A DNA stretch of 64,000 nt from Segatella maculosa DSM 19339 = JCM 15638. Lineage in GTDB: Bacteria; Bacteroidota; Bacteroidia; Bacteroidales; Bacteroidaceae. Numbering within the stretch: the first letter of the stretch is position 1; every line of letters begins with the position of its first letter. The notes below the pieces were generated by a model. It was not told where the DNA came from. It saw only the letters and a list, made by a program, of their open reading frames with translations, and did no database searches. Positions 36,704 to 45,087 of the stretch are shown piece by piece. The position numbers and the translations under genes are program-made. The DNA lies in assembly GCF_000382385.1 (NCBI RefSeq), contig NZ_KB908323.1, positions 116,606-180,605 of the forward strand, given 5' to 3'.

Positions 36704-37972
36704 ATGAGAAAATTAGGTTTAACTTTTTTGATGATGTGTTTATCTCTTACTGCCGTTCTTGCGCAGGATTATAAAAATCGCATCAATGAGAACGAGAGTA
36801 AGGTACCTCAGTTTACGTTGCCCGATGTGCTGACGTGCAATAATGGGAAGAAAGTAAAGACGATAAAGGACTGGGAAACTATCCGTCGTTTAGAGTTACT
36901 TGAGATATTCTCTTCGTTAGAGTATGGACGTACGCCAACTGAAAAAATCAAAGTGTCGTACGATTTGCTCTCCGAAGACCCGAATGCGCTGAACGGAAAA
37001 GCCACCCGCAAGCAGGTTCTGTTCACGTTTACGAATGGAAGGAAGAAAATCGAAGCCATTCTGTTACTTTACATACCGAATAAGGTGAACGGGAAAGCAC
37101 CGGTTTTCATCGGATATAACTTTCTTGGCAACCAATCGACAACCACAGAGAAACCCATTTTTGCGTCTCCTTCAATGCATTTATCAGAGGATCCCAGCAG
37201 TGAAGTATGGATTCGTGCCAGTCAGAAAAGGCGTTGGCCGTTTGAAATGATCATCGATCGCGGTTATGCTGTAGCCACTATGTTCTACGGCGACATCTAT
37301 CCTGACCTCAATGGGCTGCGCGATTACAGTGTCATTTCTTTGTTCTCTGATTACGACAAGAGGTCCAAGAATCACGATGAATGGAATGCTATTGGCGCTT
37401 GGGCATGGGGATCGAGCCGCATAGCGGATTATATTATCGATAACGAGAGCAGGATAGACGGCAATCGTATTGCATTGCTCGGACATTCACGGCAAGGTAA
37501 GGCCGCACTTTGGGCCGGTGCACAAGATACTCGATTCAAGGTTGTCATATCAAATTGCTCAGGTTGTGGCGGAGCTGCACTTTCCAAGAGAGTTTTCGGC
37601 GAGAACGTTGCCCGGATTACGACTACCTTCCCGCATTGGTTCTGCCCGGCATTCAATCAATATGCAGGAAACGAGGCAAGCATGCCATTCGACCAACACG
37701 AGTTATTGGCTTTAATCGCCCCGCGTCACTTGTATGTTGCCAGTGCAGAAGAGGACATGTGGGCCGACCAAAAGGGCGAGTATCTCGGAGCTTATTATAC
37801 AAAAGACGTGTATAAACTGTATGGAATGCATGGCTTGGACAGCCCCATACCACCGGCAATTGAACAACCTATTCACAATGATGTAGGCTATCATATCCGC
37901 AGGGGCATTCATGATGTCACCAATTTTGATTGGACGCAATACTTGAATTATTGTGATAAATACATGAAATGA
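36704..37972 (+). CDS. CE15-like glucuronoyl esterase
   Basis: The 422-residue secreted alpha/beta hydrolase has a signal peptide (cleavage near AVLAQ). The nucleophile motif is GHSRQGKAALW with S262; ASAEEDMWADQKGEYL near 345 and the catalytic His in RGIHDVTNFDW (H403) complete the CE15 pattern. CE15 enzymes cut ester bonds between lignin and the glucuronic acid of xylan. It lies in the second SusC/SusD locus and ends at a terminator. A broader ester range is possible. Confidence 0.85.
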   Translation: MRKLGLTFLMMCLSLTAVLAQDYKNRINENESKVPQFTLPDVLTCNNGKKVKTIKDWETIRRLELLEIFSSLEYGRTPTEKIKVSYDLLSEDPNALNGKATRKQVLFTFTNGRKKIEAILLLYIPNKVNGKAPVFIGYNFLGNQSTTTEKPIFASPSMHLSEDPSSEVWIRASQKRRWPFEMIIDRGYAVATMFYGDIYPDLNGLRDYSVISLFSDYDKRSKNHDEWNAIGAWAWGSSRIADYIIDNESRIDGNRIALLGHSRQGKAALWAGAQDTRFKVVISNCSGCGGAALSKRVFGENVARITTTFPHWFCPAFNQYAGNEASMPFDQHELLALIAPRHLYVASAEEDMWADQKGEYLGAYYTKDVYKLYGMHGLDSPIPPAIEQPIHNDVGYHIRRGIHDVTNFDWTQYLNYCDKYMK

Positions 37973-37985
37973 GCCCTATCATGTT

Positions 37986-38036
37986 GAGACCTCTGTAAAA
38001 TCCTCTTCGAGACTTTTTGCAGAGGTCTCTTTTTTA
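37986..38036 (+). terminator. Terminator after the CE15 gene
   Basis: GAGACCTCTG at 37986-37995 pairs with CAGAGGTCTC at 38020-38029 around a 24-base loop and is followed by seven T. Confidence 0.8.
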
Positions 38037-38141
38037 TACGAATACCGGCCGTCAATGAAGCCGATATCGGGCAATGTTGCACCAAGTGGCACGTACTTTT
38101 CTTTCTGTCTTTTCAGCCACAATCGTTTTTTTTACGTTTTA

Positions 38142-38175
38142 TTTGCCTTATTGTCAAAATAAAACCGTATTTTTG
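38142..38175 (+). promoter_or_regulatory. Promoter of the hybrid kinase gene
   Basis: TTTG at 38142-38145 and TATTTTTG at 38168-38175 are 22 bases apart, one base above the usual range. Transcription would start near 38182, which supports the internal Met at 38197 and not the upstream Met at 38074. Confidence 0.45.
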
Positions 38176-38196
38176 CAACGACCAGTTCTCAATACA

Positions 38197-40104
38197 ATGA
38201 AAAAATACTTCATGTTTATATTCCTGCCATGGGCACTTGCCTGCGGAGCGCACTCGGCCACACAGGGAAATTTAATCCGCAATATTCCGGTTTCTACCGC
38301 CCTCGGTTATGCCGCCGGCAGTGCATTATCGGCGCACAAGGTGGGCAGCACGGTCGGCGAGATAGCTTACATACAGTCTCCACATCAAGACTGGACGGTT
38401 TATCTTCTGCTCGTTTTGCTGACGTTCTACAGCATTCGGCGCAACTATCTGGGCCGAATAGAAAGGCGACTTTTCATGCGCAGACTGCAATTCTTCGCAA
38501 ACACAGCGCACGACATGCGGACACAGCTGACCTTGATTGTCAATCCTTTAAGTGATTTGGACGACGAAAACGGCTTGTCGCTTGAAGAACGTCGGAAACT
38601 TTCGCCCGCTTTAGTCGGTGCCCGCAACCTTTATCAACTCACCACCGAACTGCTTGACTTCCAAAAGATAGACTTTCGCACATCAGGCAGTAGGAAAAAG
38701 CGTACGGGGCACTGCGACCTGAAAGCCCGTCTAAGCGAAATCGTCGCACATTGCGCCCCACTCTTCCATGAAAAAGACATACATCAGCGGCTGATCCTGC
38801 CGAAAGAAGAAGTGACGGTGGGGATGAACCGTAATGAAATAGACCACGTATTATATAATGTGATTTCAAACGCCGTGAAATATAACCGCCAAGGTGGGAA
38901 AGTCACCATCGAATTGCAACAGGACAAACATCATACAACTGTTGCCGTCAGTGACACGGGCATCGGAATTCCGCAGAAATCGCAGAAAAGAGTATTCACC
39001 TTGTTTTACAGGGCAGCCAATGCAACCGGCGACAATCCCAGCGGCAACGGACTGGGGTTGGCTTTTGCGCGCGAAATCATGCGAATGCACCAAGGCGACA
39101 TCACGTTCAACAGCACCGAAGGTAAGGGAACGACGTTCTTCATCACCTTTTCCCGCAAGCAACGGCATTGGAAACTGCTGCGACTGTTATCGCCGTTGCG
39201 CGCCCATATCAGGCATCAAAGGCCACGAATGGCCGAACCCATTGCTCATCGGCTGCAGCTTCAAACAACTCAGCCGACTGTCCGGAAAAGCGAAATCGGC
39301 TTGGAAGATATGCCGCATCGGAAACGTTTGATGATTATTGAGGATAACGACGCACTTCGTTCCTACCTGCATGATGTTTTTAAAGACGATTATCAGGTTG
39401 TTGCCATGCCCGATGGCGACACGGCACTGGCCGCTTTGAAGCAGAACACGGTAGACTTCATCATCAGTGATGTGCTGATGCCGGGCATCAAAGGCGACAC
39501 CTTGTGCCGCAAAATCAAGACTTCTGTCGAGACATCGCATATCCCCGTCATTCTGCTGACGGCCAGATCGGGAAGAGCAGAGGCCATGAAAGGCTTCGAT
39601 TGTGGGGCCGACGACTATATTCCGAAGCCGTTCGACTCGGCAAAACTCAAGGCGAAGGTGCGCAACATGCTCAATGCACAGGCCCGATTGCGCGAGAAAG
39701 CCGTGCAACAATACGACTTCAAGCACGAAACGGAAGCCACAGACCGGACCACGGACACGGAAAACAAACCCGAACTGAATGAAACCGACCACCGTTTTCT
39801 CGACCATTGTCTTTCATACGTCATGGAAAACATGAACAAAACAGACTTCTCCATCAAATCGCTATGCAGGGAAATCGCGGTGAGCCGCACCATTTTATAT
39901 GAAAAGCTGAAAGCCCTGACCGGGAAATCGCCCGGAGAATTCATCACGATCCTGCGCATGCGAAAGGCTGCCGAACTGTTGCAAAGGGGCGAACAAGTGC
40001 AGGAAGTGGCCGTGGAAATAGGGCTCTCGGATGCTAAATATTTCAGTACGGCTTTCAAAAAGTACTACGGTATCTCGCCGAGCAAATTCAAAAAAGGGGC
40101 CTGA
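38197..40104 (+). CDS. Short hybrid two-component regulator without beta-propeller sensor
   Basis: The 635-residue protein joins all domains of a Bacteroidota hybrid sensor except the large periplasmic sensor. Signal or membrane segment 1-20, only about 45 periplasmic residues, one helix (67-83), HisKA with H105, ATPase domain with N225, DTGIGIP (253-259) and GNGLGLAF (283-290), receiver with E382/D383, phospho-acceptor D425 and K477, and AraC-type DNA-binding domain (530-635). The H-box reads AHDMRTQLTLI, with Gln110 replacing the usual Pro. It likely controls the SusC/SusD locus around it and GH27, which follows after 63 bases. Confidence 0.88.
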   Translation: MKKYFMFIFLPWALACGAHSATQGNLIRNIPVSTALGYAAGSALSAHKVGSTVGEIAYIQSPHQDWTVYLLLVLLTFYSIRRNYLGRIERRLFMRRLQFFANTAHDMRTQLTLIVNPLSDLDDENGLSLEERRKLSPALVGARNLYQLTTELLDFQKIDFRTSGSRKKRTGHCDLKARLSEIVAHCAPLFHEKDIHQRLILPKEEVTVGMNRNEIDHVLYNVISNAVKYNRQGGKVTIELQQDKHHTTVAVSDTGIGIPQKSQKRVFTLFYRAANATGDNPSGNGLGLAFAREIMRMHQGDITFNSTEGKGTTFFITFSRKQRHWKLLRLLSPLRAHIRHQRPRMAEPIAHRLQLQTTQPTVRKSEIGLEDMPHRKRLMIIEDNDALRSYLHDVFKDDYQVVAMPDGDTALAALKQNTVDFIISDVLMPGIKGDTLCRKIKTSVETSHIPVILLTARSGRAEAMKGFDCGADDYIPKPFDSAKLKAKVRNMLNAQARLREKAVQQYDFKHETEATDRTTDTENKPELNETDHRFLDHCLSYVMENMNKTDFSIKSLCREIAVSRTILYEKLKALTGKSPGEFITILRMRKAAELLQRGEQVQEVAVEIGLSDAKYFSTAFKKYYGISPSKFKKGA

Positions 40105-40167
40105 AACGGTTTTTCATTTCCCTTTATCAACCAATCTATAATATTCAATCATCAAAATCTAACCATC

Positions 40168-41817
40168 ATGACAGCTAAACAGCGCAACTTTATTGGTTTT
40201 TTATTTTTCAGTCTGAGCGTTCTTCCGTGCCGGGTCGAGGCACAACAGTTCGCACCCCCCATCATGGGCTGGAGTTCTTGGAACACTTTCCATGTCAACA
40301 TCAGCGATTCGCTGATACGAACACAAGCCGACGCAATGGTCAGGTTGGGCTTGAAAGATGTGGGCTACACCCATATCAACATCGACGACGGCTTCTTTGG
40401 CTGGCGAGATGCATCGGGCGAGATGCATCCTCACCCGCAACGTTTTCCGAATGGGCTGAAAGTGGTGGCCGACTACATACATTCGAAAGGCTTGATGGCT
40501 GGAATCTACTCCGATGCGGGTGCAAACACGTGCGGTTCTAAGTATGATGCCGACGACCATGGCTTCGGTGCCGGCCTTTATGGGCACGAAGAGCAGGATG
40601 CCCGACTGTATTTCCGCGATTGGGGCTTTGATTTCATCAAGATAGACTACTGCGGTGCCGGCACATGGCTCGACCTTGAGGAGCAGAAACGATACACAGC
40701 TGTCTGCGAAGCCATCAAGAAAGAGGCCGGACATCCGGTTTCTATCAACATTTGTAGATGGGCTTTCCCCGGCGTTTGGGCAAAAAACATCGCCACTTCT
40801 TGGCGCATCAGCCGCGATATTCTGCCCAATTGGAGCTCCATCAAGTATATCATAGAGAAAAACATGTATCTTTCGGCCTTTGCAGGTGACGGCCATTACA
40901 ACGACATGGACATGCTTGAGATTGGTCGCGGCCTGAAACCAAGCGAGGAAGAAGTGCATGTCGGCATGTGGTGCATGATGAGTTCGCCGATGCTTATCGG
41001 CTGCGATCTCAACAAACTCAATGAAAGTTCGCTGGCATTATTGAAGAACCGGGAGCTGTTGGCCATCAACCAAGACCGATTGGGACTGCAAGCCTATGTT
41101 GCTTTACGCCAAGGTCCCGGCTATGTTTTCGTGAAAGACATCAAAGAACGGCGCGGATTGACAAGAGCCGTGGCGCTCTACAACCCTGCCGACACGGCAT
41201 TGAGCTTCGAAGTCCCGCTGTCTGAGTTGGAATTGGCAGGAAAAGCGAAGGCGAAAGACGTCATTTCGCATGCGGAGGTAAAGATAGAAACCGTGAAAAG
41301 CCCTGCCATGAACGGTAATGTGCTGAAGGCTACGGTGCCGGCCCATGGAATCAAGGTAATGACCATAGAGGCCAAGCAACGTATAACGCCCACGCGTTAT
41401 GAGGCAGAGTGGGCTTACCTGCCGGCTTATAACGATTTGGGCAAGCGCAAGTTGCCTGTAAGTTTCACCAAAGTGAAAGGTTCCAGCGGCGGGATATGCG
41501 TTTCGAACGTGGGTGGCGACATGGACAACACACTCGTTTGGAAGCATGTGTGGAGCGAGCAAGGCGGAACCTACAAGCTACGCATCAGATATGTCGATGC
41601 ACAACGGCTCACTATGAAAGTGATGGTGAACGGAAAAGAGGCCTATACGCTCCAAACCTCCCAACAAGCCATAGCCAAAAACCAGATCGACTTCAAGGAG
41701 GCTACGTTCGAAATCAACCTGAAGCCGGGCGACAACGAAGTGAAACTCTACAGTCCCTTGACCTTGATTCCCGCCGTCGATTGCCTTTATGTGGATAAAA
41801 CCGTCACGAGGAAATAG
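40168..41817 (+). CDS. GH27 alpha-galactosidase with C-terminal carbohydrate-binding domain
   Basis: The 549-residue secreted enzyme removes alpha-galactose from oligosaccharides. After a signal peptide, GWSSWN and INIDDGFFGW lead to the nucleophile D160 in FIKIDYCG and the acid/base D217 in RISRDI, with NDMDMLEIG and MSSPMLIGCDL in the barrel. A beta domain follows, then a CBM35-like module (about 395-549, RYEAEWAYLPAYND...). Together with CE15 this suggests a galactosylated hemicellulose as substrate. Confidence 0.92.
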   Translation: MTAKQRNFIGFLFFSLSVLPCRVEAQQFAPPIMGWSSWNTFHVNISDSLIRTQADAMVRLGLKDVGYTHINIDDGFFGWRDASGEMHPHPQRFPNGLKVVADYIHSKGLMAGIYSDAGANTCGSKYDADDHGFGAGLYGHEEQDARLYFRDWGFDFIKIDYCGAGTWLDLEEQKRYTAVCEAIKKEAGHPVSINICRWAFPGVWAKNIATSWRISRDILPNWSSIKYIIEKNMYLSAFAGDGHYNDMDMLEIGRGLKPSEEEVHVGMWCMMSSPMLIGCDLNKLNESSLALLKNRELLAINQDRLGLQAYVALRQGPGYVFVKDIKERRGLTRAVALYNPADTALSFEVPLSELELAGKAKAKDVISHAEVKIETVKSPAMNGNVLKATVPAHGIKVMTIEAKQRITPTRYEAEWAYLPAYNDLGKRKLPVSFTKVKGSSGGICVSNVGGDMDNTLVWKHVWSEQGGTYKLRIRYVDAQRLTMKVMVNGKEAYTLQTSQQAIAKNQIDFKEATFEINLKPGDNEVKLYSPLTLIPAVDCLYVDKTVTRK

Positions 41818-41869
41818 GGTTCAGTAGAGATTTAATGGGTTACGCACCATTTGTTTCTCCCTCCATTAC

Positions 41870-42134
41870 CCCAAACCGGTCATTAAAAGGCTTGCGCTCG
41901 GAGCGCAGTTAATATCTGTTTAGCTTTGGAGCTTGCGCTCCTTGCGCAGTTAAGACATGTTTACATTTGAGACTTTCGTCCCGGGGTGATGTTAAGACAC
42001 GTTTGCATTTGGAGCTTTCGCCCTAGGGCGACGTTAAGACATGTTTGCATTTGGAGCTTCCGCCCCGGGGCGAAAGTCATTTTCCTTTCCATTTGATGCT
42101 TGCGCATACGGAGCAAGGTAATGACCGATTTGGG
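41870..42134. repeat. Palindromic tandem array C1 (six units, 41-42 bases)
   Basis: Six units begin at 41891, 41932, 41973, 42015, 42057 and 42099, with periods of 41, 41, 42, 42 and 42. Each starts with a palindrome (for example TGCGCTCGGAGCGCA, TCGCCCTAGGGCGA, CGCCCCGGGGCG) followed by about 27 bases with TTAAGACATGTTTGCATTTG. CCCAAACCGGTCATTA (41870-41885) and its near-perfect inverse TAATGACCGATTTGGG (42119-42134, 15 of 16) enclose the array. It lies between convergent genes. Confidence 0.85.
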
Positions 42135-42299
42135 AGGAATAAAATCTCTGTCGAGCCAAAAAGCAACCGAGAAAGGGTGCAGTTCTCGTTGACCGGCAAG
42201 CGAAAAGCGCCAAGATGCATGCTTCGATGCTTCTTGGCGCTCGCTGTTTGTTTCAGAAATGCATGACTCCGACCCTTGAACAGGCCAGAAGACGTGCGC

Positions 42300-42569
42300 T
42301 TACTTCTTCACCGGCTTTGCTTTCTTGTTGCACTCACCCTTCTTGGCAACGTCTTTCTTGCAGCAAGGTTTCTTATCGCACTCTTTCTTGCTGCATTTTT
42401 TGTCGTCTTTCTTGCCGTCTTTGCACTCGTGCTTGTCGGCATCGCACTTCTTGTCTTTGGCACACTGTTCGGTGTGATTACACTTCTTTTCTGCCGGTTT
42501 GGCGTTCTGTGCATTGACAAAACCAAACGAAGCAACCATCAGGGCTGCACATAACATCATTTTTTTCAT
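42300..42569 (-). CDS. Secreted Lys/Cys-rich small protein
   Basis: This 89-residue protein has a clean signal peptide (cleavage after GFVNAQ). The mature part of about 68 residues is extremely rich in Lys and has nine Cys, in spaced motifs such as KKCNHTEQC, KKCDADKHEC, KKCSKKEC and KKPCCKK. That resembles a metal- or anion-binding peptide, but I know no family for it. A TATATTTG box lies on the minus strand at 42603-42596. The frame has no sign of decay. Confidence 0.75.
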   Translation of the reverse strand: MKKMMLCAALMVASFGFVNAQNAKPAEKKCNHTEQCAKDKKCDADKHECKDGKKDDKKCSKKECDKKPCCKKDVAKKGECNKKAKPVKK

Positions 42570-42656
42570 ATCGTTTTATTTTTAATTGAACACTGCAAAT
42601 ATAGCACGAAGCATCAAAATATAGAAAAAAAATTATCTGAAAATAACATTTTTCAC

Positions 42657-43433
42657 TTATTTTCGTAAAACACTTCGCATGGCAAACCATGCATGAAAGG
42701 CTAAGGTCGTGAGCAAACCATAGTGACGTTGCATCACTCGAAAACGCTCTTTCAGCGATGCCCTGTGGTGCTTTACGCTCATTCCGCCATCGAGATAGTC
42801 AACGATAACGGCGTTGACAGGTCGCAAAGACAGACCGTGTTGCGCTGCATCTTTCATGACACGGATACACCAATCCACATCAGCCGAGAACCTGAAATGC
42901 AGATTATAGGGATTACGTTTGGCTATATCCGTGCGGCAATAAAAGGCTTGATGGCACACCACCATACCGTAACGGAACGACTTCCACGTGAGATTTTGGG
43001 GCGGACAGAGGCGGCGATGACGCACGAAATGGCCGTCATTGTCGACGATATCCGTGTCGCCATAAAGCACGCCGGGGAGCGTTTCGCCCTCTCCAACGCA
43101 GGCGGCAATGTGGTCAAGTGTATCTGAGGGTAGAACATCGCCCGCATTGATAAACACAAGATAGTCGCCTGTGGCCTTATTGATGCCTTTATTCATGGCA
43201 TCATAGAGTCCCTTGTCGGGCTCGGAGCTGAAAACGACGCGGTGAAAGCAGTCGGTTCGGCTATCATTCTCCGTGATATAACGGTTCACCATGGCTATTG
43301 TTGCGTCTTGCGAAGCCCCATCGAGAATGATGTGTTCCACGTGCGGATAACTTTGGTTGAGCACGCTGTCGAGCGTTCTTTGCAGCACTTCGGCCGCTTG
43401 ATAGGTGCAGGTGATGATGGAAAAGGTAATCAT
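42657..43433 (-). CDS. Family 2 glycosyltransferase
   Basis: The 258-residue enzyme begins MITFSIITCTYQAAEVLQRT, the GT-A start of family 2, with DGASQDATI, the EPDKGLYDAMNKGI segment and a VFINAGDVL in place of the DxD region. It is typical of sugar transferases for polysaccharide or glycan assembly. I use the Met at 43433, since the longer frame lies inside the upstream gene. It overlaps the preceding glycosyltransferase by four bases (ATGA), so the two are translated together. Confidence 0.9.
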   Translation of the reverse strand: MITFSIITCTYQAAEVLQRTLDSVLNQSYPHVEHIILDGASQDATIAMVNRYITENDSRTDCFHRVVFSSEPDKGLYDAMNKGINKATGDYLVFINAGDVLPSDTLDHIAACVGEGETLPGVLYGDTDIVDNDGHFVRHRRLCPPQNLTWKSFRYGMVVCHQAFYCRTDIAKRNPYNLHFRFSADVDWCIRVMKDAAQHGLSLRPVNAVIVDYLDGGMSVKHHRASLKERFRVMQRHYGLLTTLAFHAWFAMRSVLRK

Positions 43434-44704
43434 GTGCGATTGTTTTTGAGCGACAAAGCCCGGTTGTACACCTCTATATATTTCATGGCAACGGCATGTT
43501 GCGAGTAACTTGCGGTCACTTTGCGAACGGCTTCTCGGCTTAATGCCTCGCTGTCGGCCTCGTTGAGCACCCAATACAAGCCCTTGGCAAGGTCTGAGAC
43601 ATCACGATATTCGGCCACATATCCGTTTTTCAGATGGTCGATTTCTTCGGGAATACCCCCCACATTGAAGCCCACACAGGGCACACCGCAGGCCATTGCC
43701 TCCATAATAGTGTTGGGAAGATTCTCTGAAAGTGAGGGCAGAACGAACACATCGGCGGCGTTATAGATGTCTACTATCTGTCGAGTGTCATTCACATATC
43801 CTAAATTACCCGTGCAGAAATCAAAGACATCACCTATGTTTCCTCTACCTCCGCCGAGCACGGCAACAAAGGTGTTATCTATCATCTCTGGGTGTTCAGC
43901 CGCCATTTTGTGGCAGGCGTCAATAAGATAAAATATGCCTTTGTTCTCGTTTGCTATACGTTGGGCGACAAAGAGAATGACTTTCATGTCTAAAGGTAAG
44001 TTGACACGCAGTCGCGCTTGCTTTTTGTCGTGTGGTCGGAAGATGCGGGTTTCGATGGGATTAGGTATCGTTTGTATCTGTTGGTCGCCCAAAACGGCAC
44101 TCTTTCGAGCCTCTTTTTCGAGCCATTTGCTACAGGTGACGAATGAGATGCTGCGATCCTTGAGCATCATTTTCTTGCGACGGAGTACCTTATAAGACAG
44201 GTCGTGGGGCGAACCGCCATGTGGAAGTAGTCGGCAATTGCCACAAGTTGACTGGTAATGCAGGCAGCCGAGCGTGATGTGACAAATGCCGGTGGCAGGC
44301 CAAATATCGTGCATCGTCCACACAACAGGCTTGCCACTGTCGAGTATTCTGCGTATTCCTTTCAGCGAAAGCATGCCTTGATTGACCCATGAAAGATGGA
44401 TGATGTCGGCTTCTTTGAACTCCGGCAGTCGCGTGATGTCGCTTCCTACATTGGCCATATCCACCTCGAAGAGATGTTGTTTGCTGAAACGAAGGTGCCA
44501 AAAGATGCACCATCGTTCCCAAAGAAAATGCAATTGATTGCGCAGCTGATGGGGAAGTTCTGCCACACTGATGTCGTTTGTCAGCTTATCGCGCACCAAC
44601 ATCTTGGCCTTCACACCGTTGTTGTTGAGTGCCTCCATCAGTCGGTTGGCTGCAACGGCAGCCCCTCCGGTGCGTTCGCTTGTGTTTACAATCAGAATTC
44701 TCAT
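43430..44704 (-). CDS. Family 4 glycosyltransferase
   Basis: This is a 424-residue GT-B enzyme. The N-terminal part shows MRILIVNTSERTGGAAVAANRL and WTMHDIWPATGICHI; the C-terminal GT1 domain has LFVAQRIANENKG, GYVNDTRQIVDIYNAADVFVLPSLSENLPNTIMEAMACG and PCVGFNVGG. The start at 44704 fits the promoter just upstream and the conserved N-terminus. With the overlapping GT2 gene it forms a two-gene operon. The glycan made is not known. Confidence 0.92.
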   Translation of the reverse strand: MRILIVNTSERTGGAAVAANRLMEALNNNGVKAKMLVRDKLTNDISVAELPHQLRNQLHFLWERWCIFWHLRFSKQHLFEVDMANVGSDITRLPEFKEADIIHLSWVNQGMLSLKGIRRILDSGKPVVWTMHDIWPATGICHITLGCLHYQSTCGNCRLLPHGGSPHDLSYKVLRRKKMMLKDRSISFVTCSKWLEKEARKSAVLGDQQIQTIPNPIETRIFRPHDKKQARLRVNLPLDMKVILFVAQRIANENKGIFYLIDACHKMAAEHPEMIDNTFVAVLGGGRGNIGDVFDFCTGNLGYVNDTRQIVDIYNAADVFVLPSLSENLPNTIMEAMACGVPCVGFNVGGIPEEIDHLKNGYVAEYRDVSDLAKGLYWVLNEADSEALSREAVRKVTASYSQHAVAMKYIEVYNRALSLKNNRT

Positions 44705-44726
44705 TATTCTTTCGACTATCTCCTTG

Positions 44727-44758
44727 CAAAGATAGACGAAATAATTTTTCCACACAAA
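44727..44758 (-). promoter_or_regulatory. Promoter of the glycosyltransferase operon
   Basis: Read on the minus strand, TTTG (44758-44755), 20 bases and TATCTTTG (44734-44727) form a perfect consensus promoter, about 16 bases before the expected leader and the ATG at 44704. Confidence 0.75.
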
Positions 44759-44772
44759 AAATACGTTAATTT

Positions 44773-44804
44773 CTTGCATCTAAATCAAAAGCGATGTATC
44801 TTTG
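44773..44804 (+). promoter_or_regulatory. Promoter of a short plus-strand transcript
   Basis: CTTG at 44773-44776, a 20-base spacer and TATCTTTG at 44797-44804. It is back-to-back with the glycosyltransferase promoter and is followed by an intrinsic terminator 150 bases further on. Confidence 0.65.
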
Positions 44805-44810
44805 TAGTAT

Positions 44811-44990
44811 CAAAATCAAATGTTAATAATTAGTAGTAATAGATCTCAAAGGTTAGTCATTCATTTTAAGGTAAAGTTTAGTAACATTGTTTCATGGCTG
44901 GCAATGGCGACCGTGAGGTTACCATTTACTTTGAGAACAAAGAAAACAAACCATCGGAGCCCGTGATTGGGCTCCGATATTTTTTGTCTT
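44811..44990 (+). ncRNA. Candidate small RNA or tiny mRNA
   Basis: A consensus promoter (44773-44804) and a strong terminator (44953-44988) define a transcript of about 180 bases with no normal gene. Two short frames exist: 48 codons from the ATG at 44820 and 32 codons from the ATG at 44894; both run into the terminator stem. The second encodes MAGNGDREVTIYFENKENK and looks slightly more protein-like. I cannot tell whether this is an RNA (6S-like in size) or a small peptide gene. Confidence 0.45.
44953..44988 (+). terminator. Intrinsic terminator of the candidate small RNA
   Basis: ATCGGAGCCC (44953-44962) pairs perfectly with GGGCTCCGAT (44969-44978) around GTGATT and is followed by ATTTTTTGTC. 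Confidence 0.85.
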
Positions 44991-45087
44991 AAGATGACAC
45001 TTTTCCTTCCGTTTTGTAGCCAGATTAGCGAAAATATCGTAAATTTGCAATAGAAAACAATGAATTTATAAATAAAATTACCGAATT

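Noticed and set aside
41891..42134. CRISPR array
   Set aside because: Repeats and spacers are both similar between units, the palindrome sequence changes from unit to unit, and there are no cas genes in the window. The same holds for the arrays near 51.3 and 61.5 kb.
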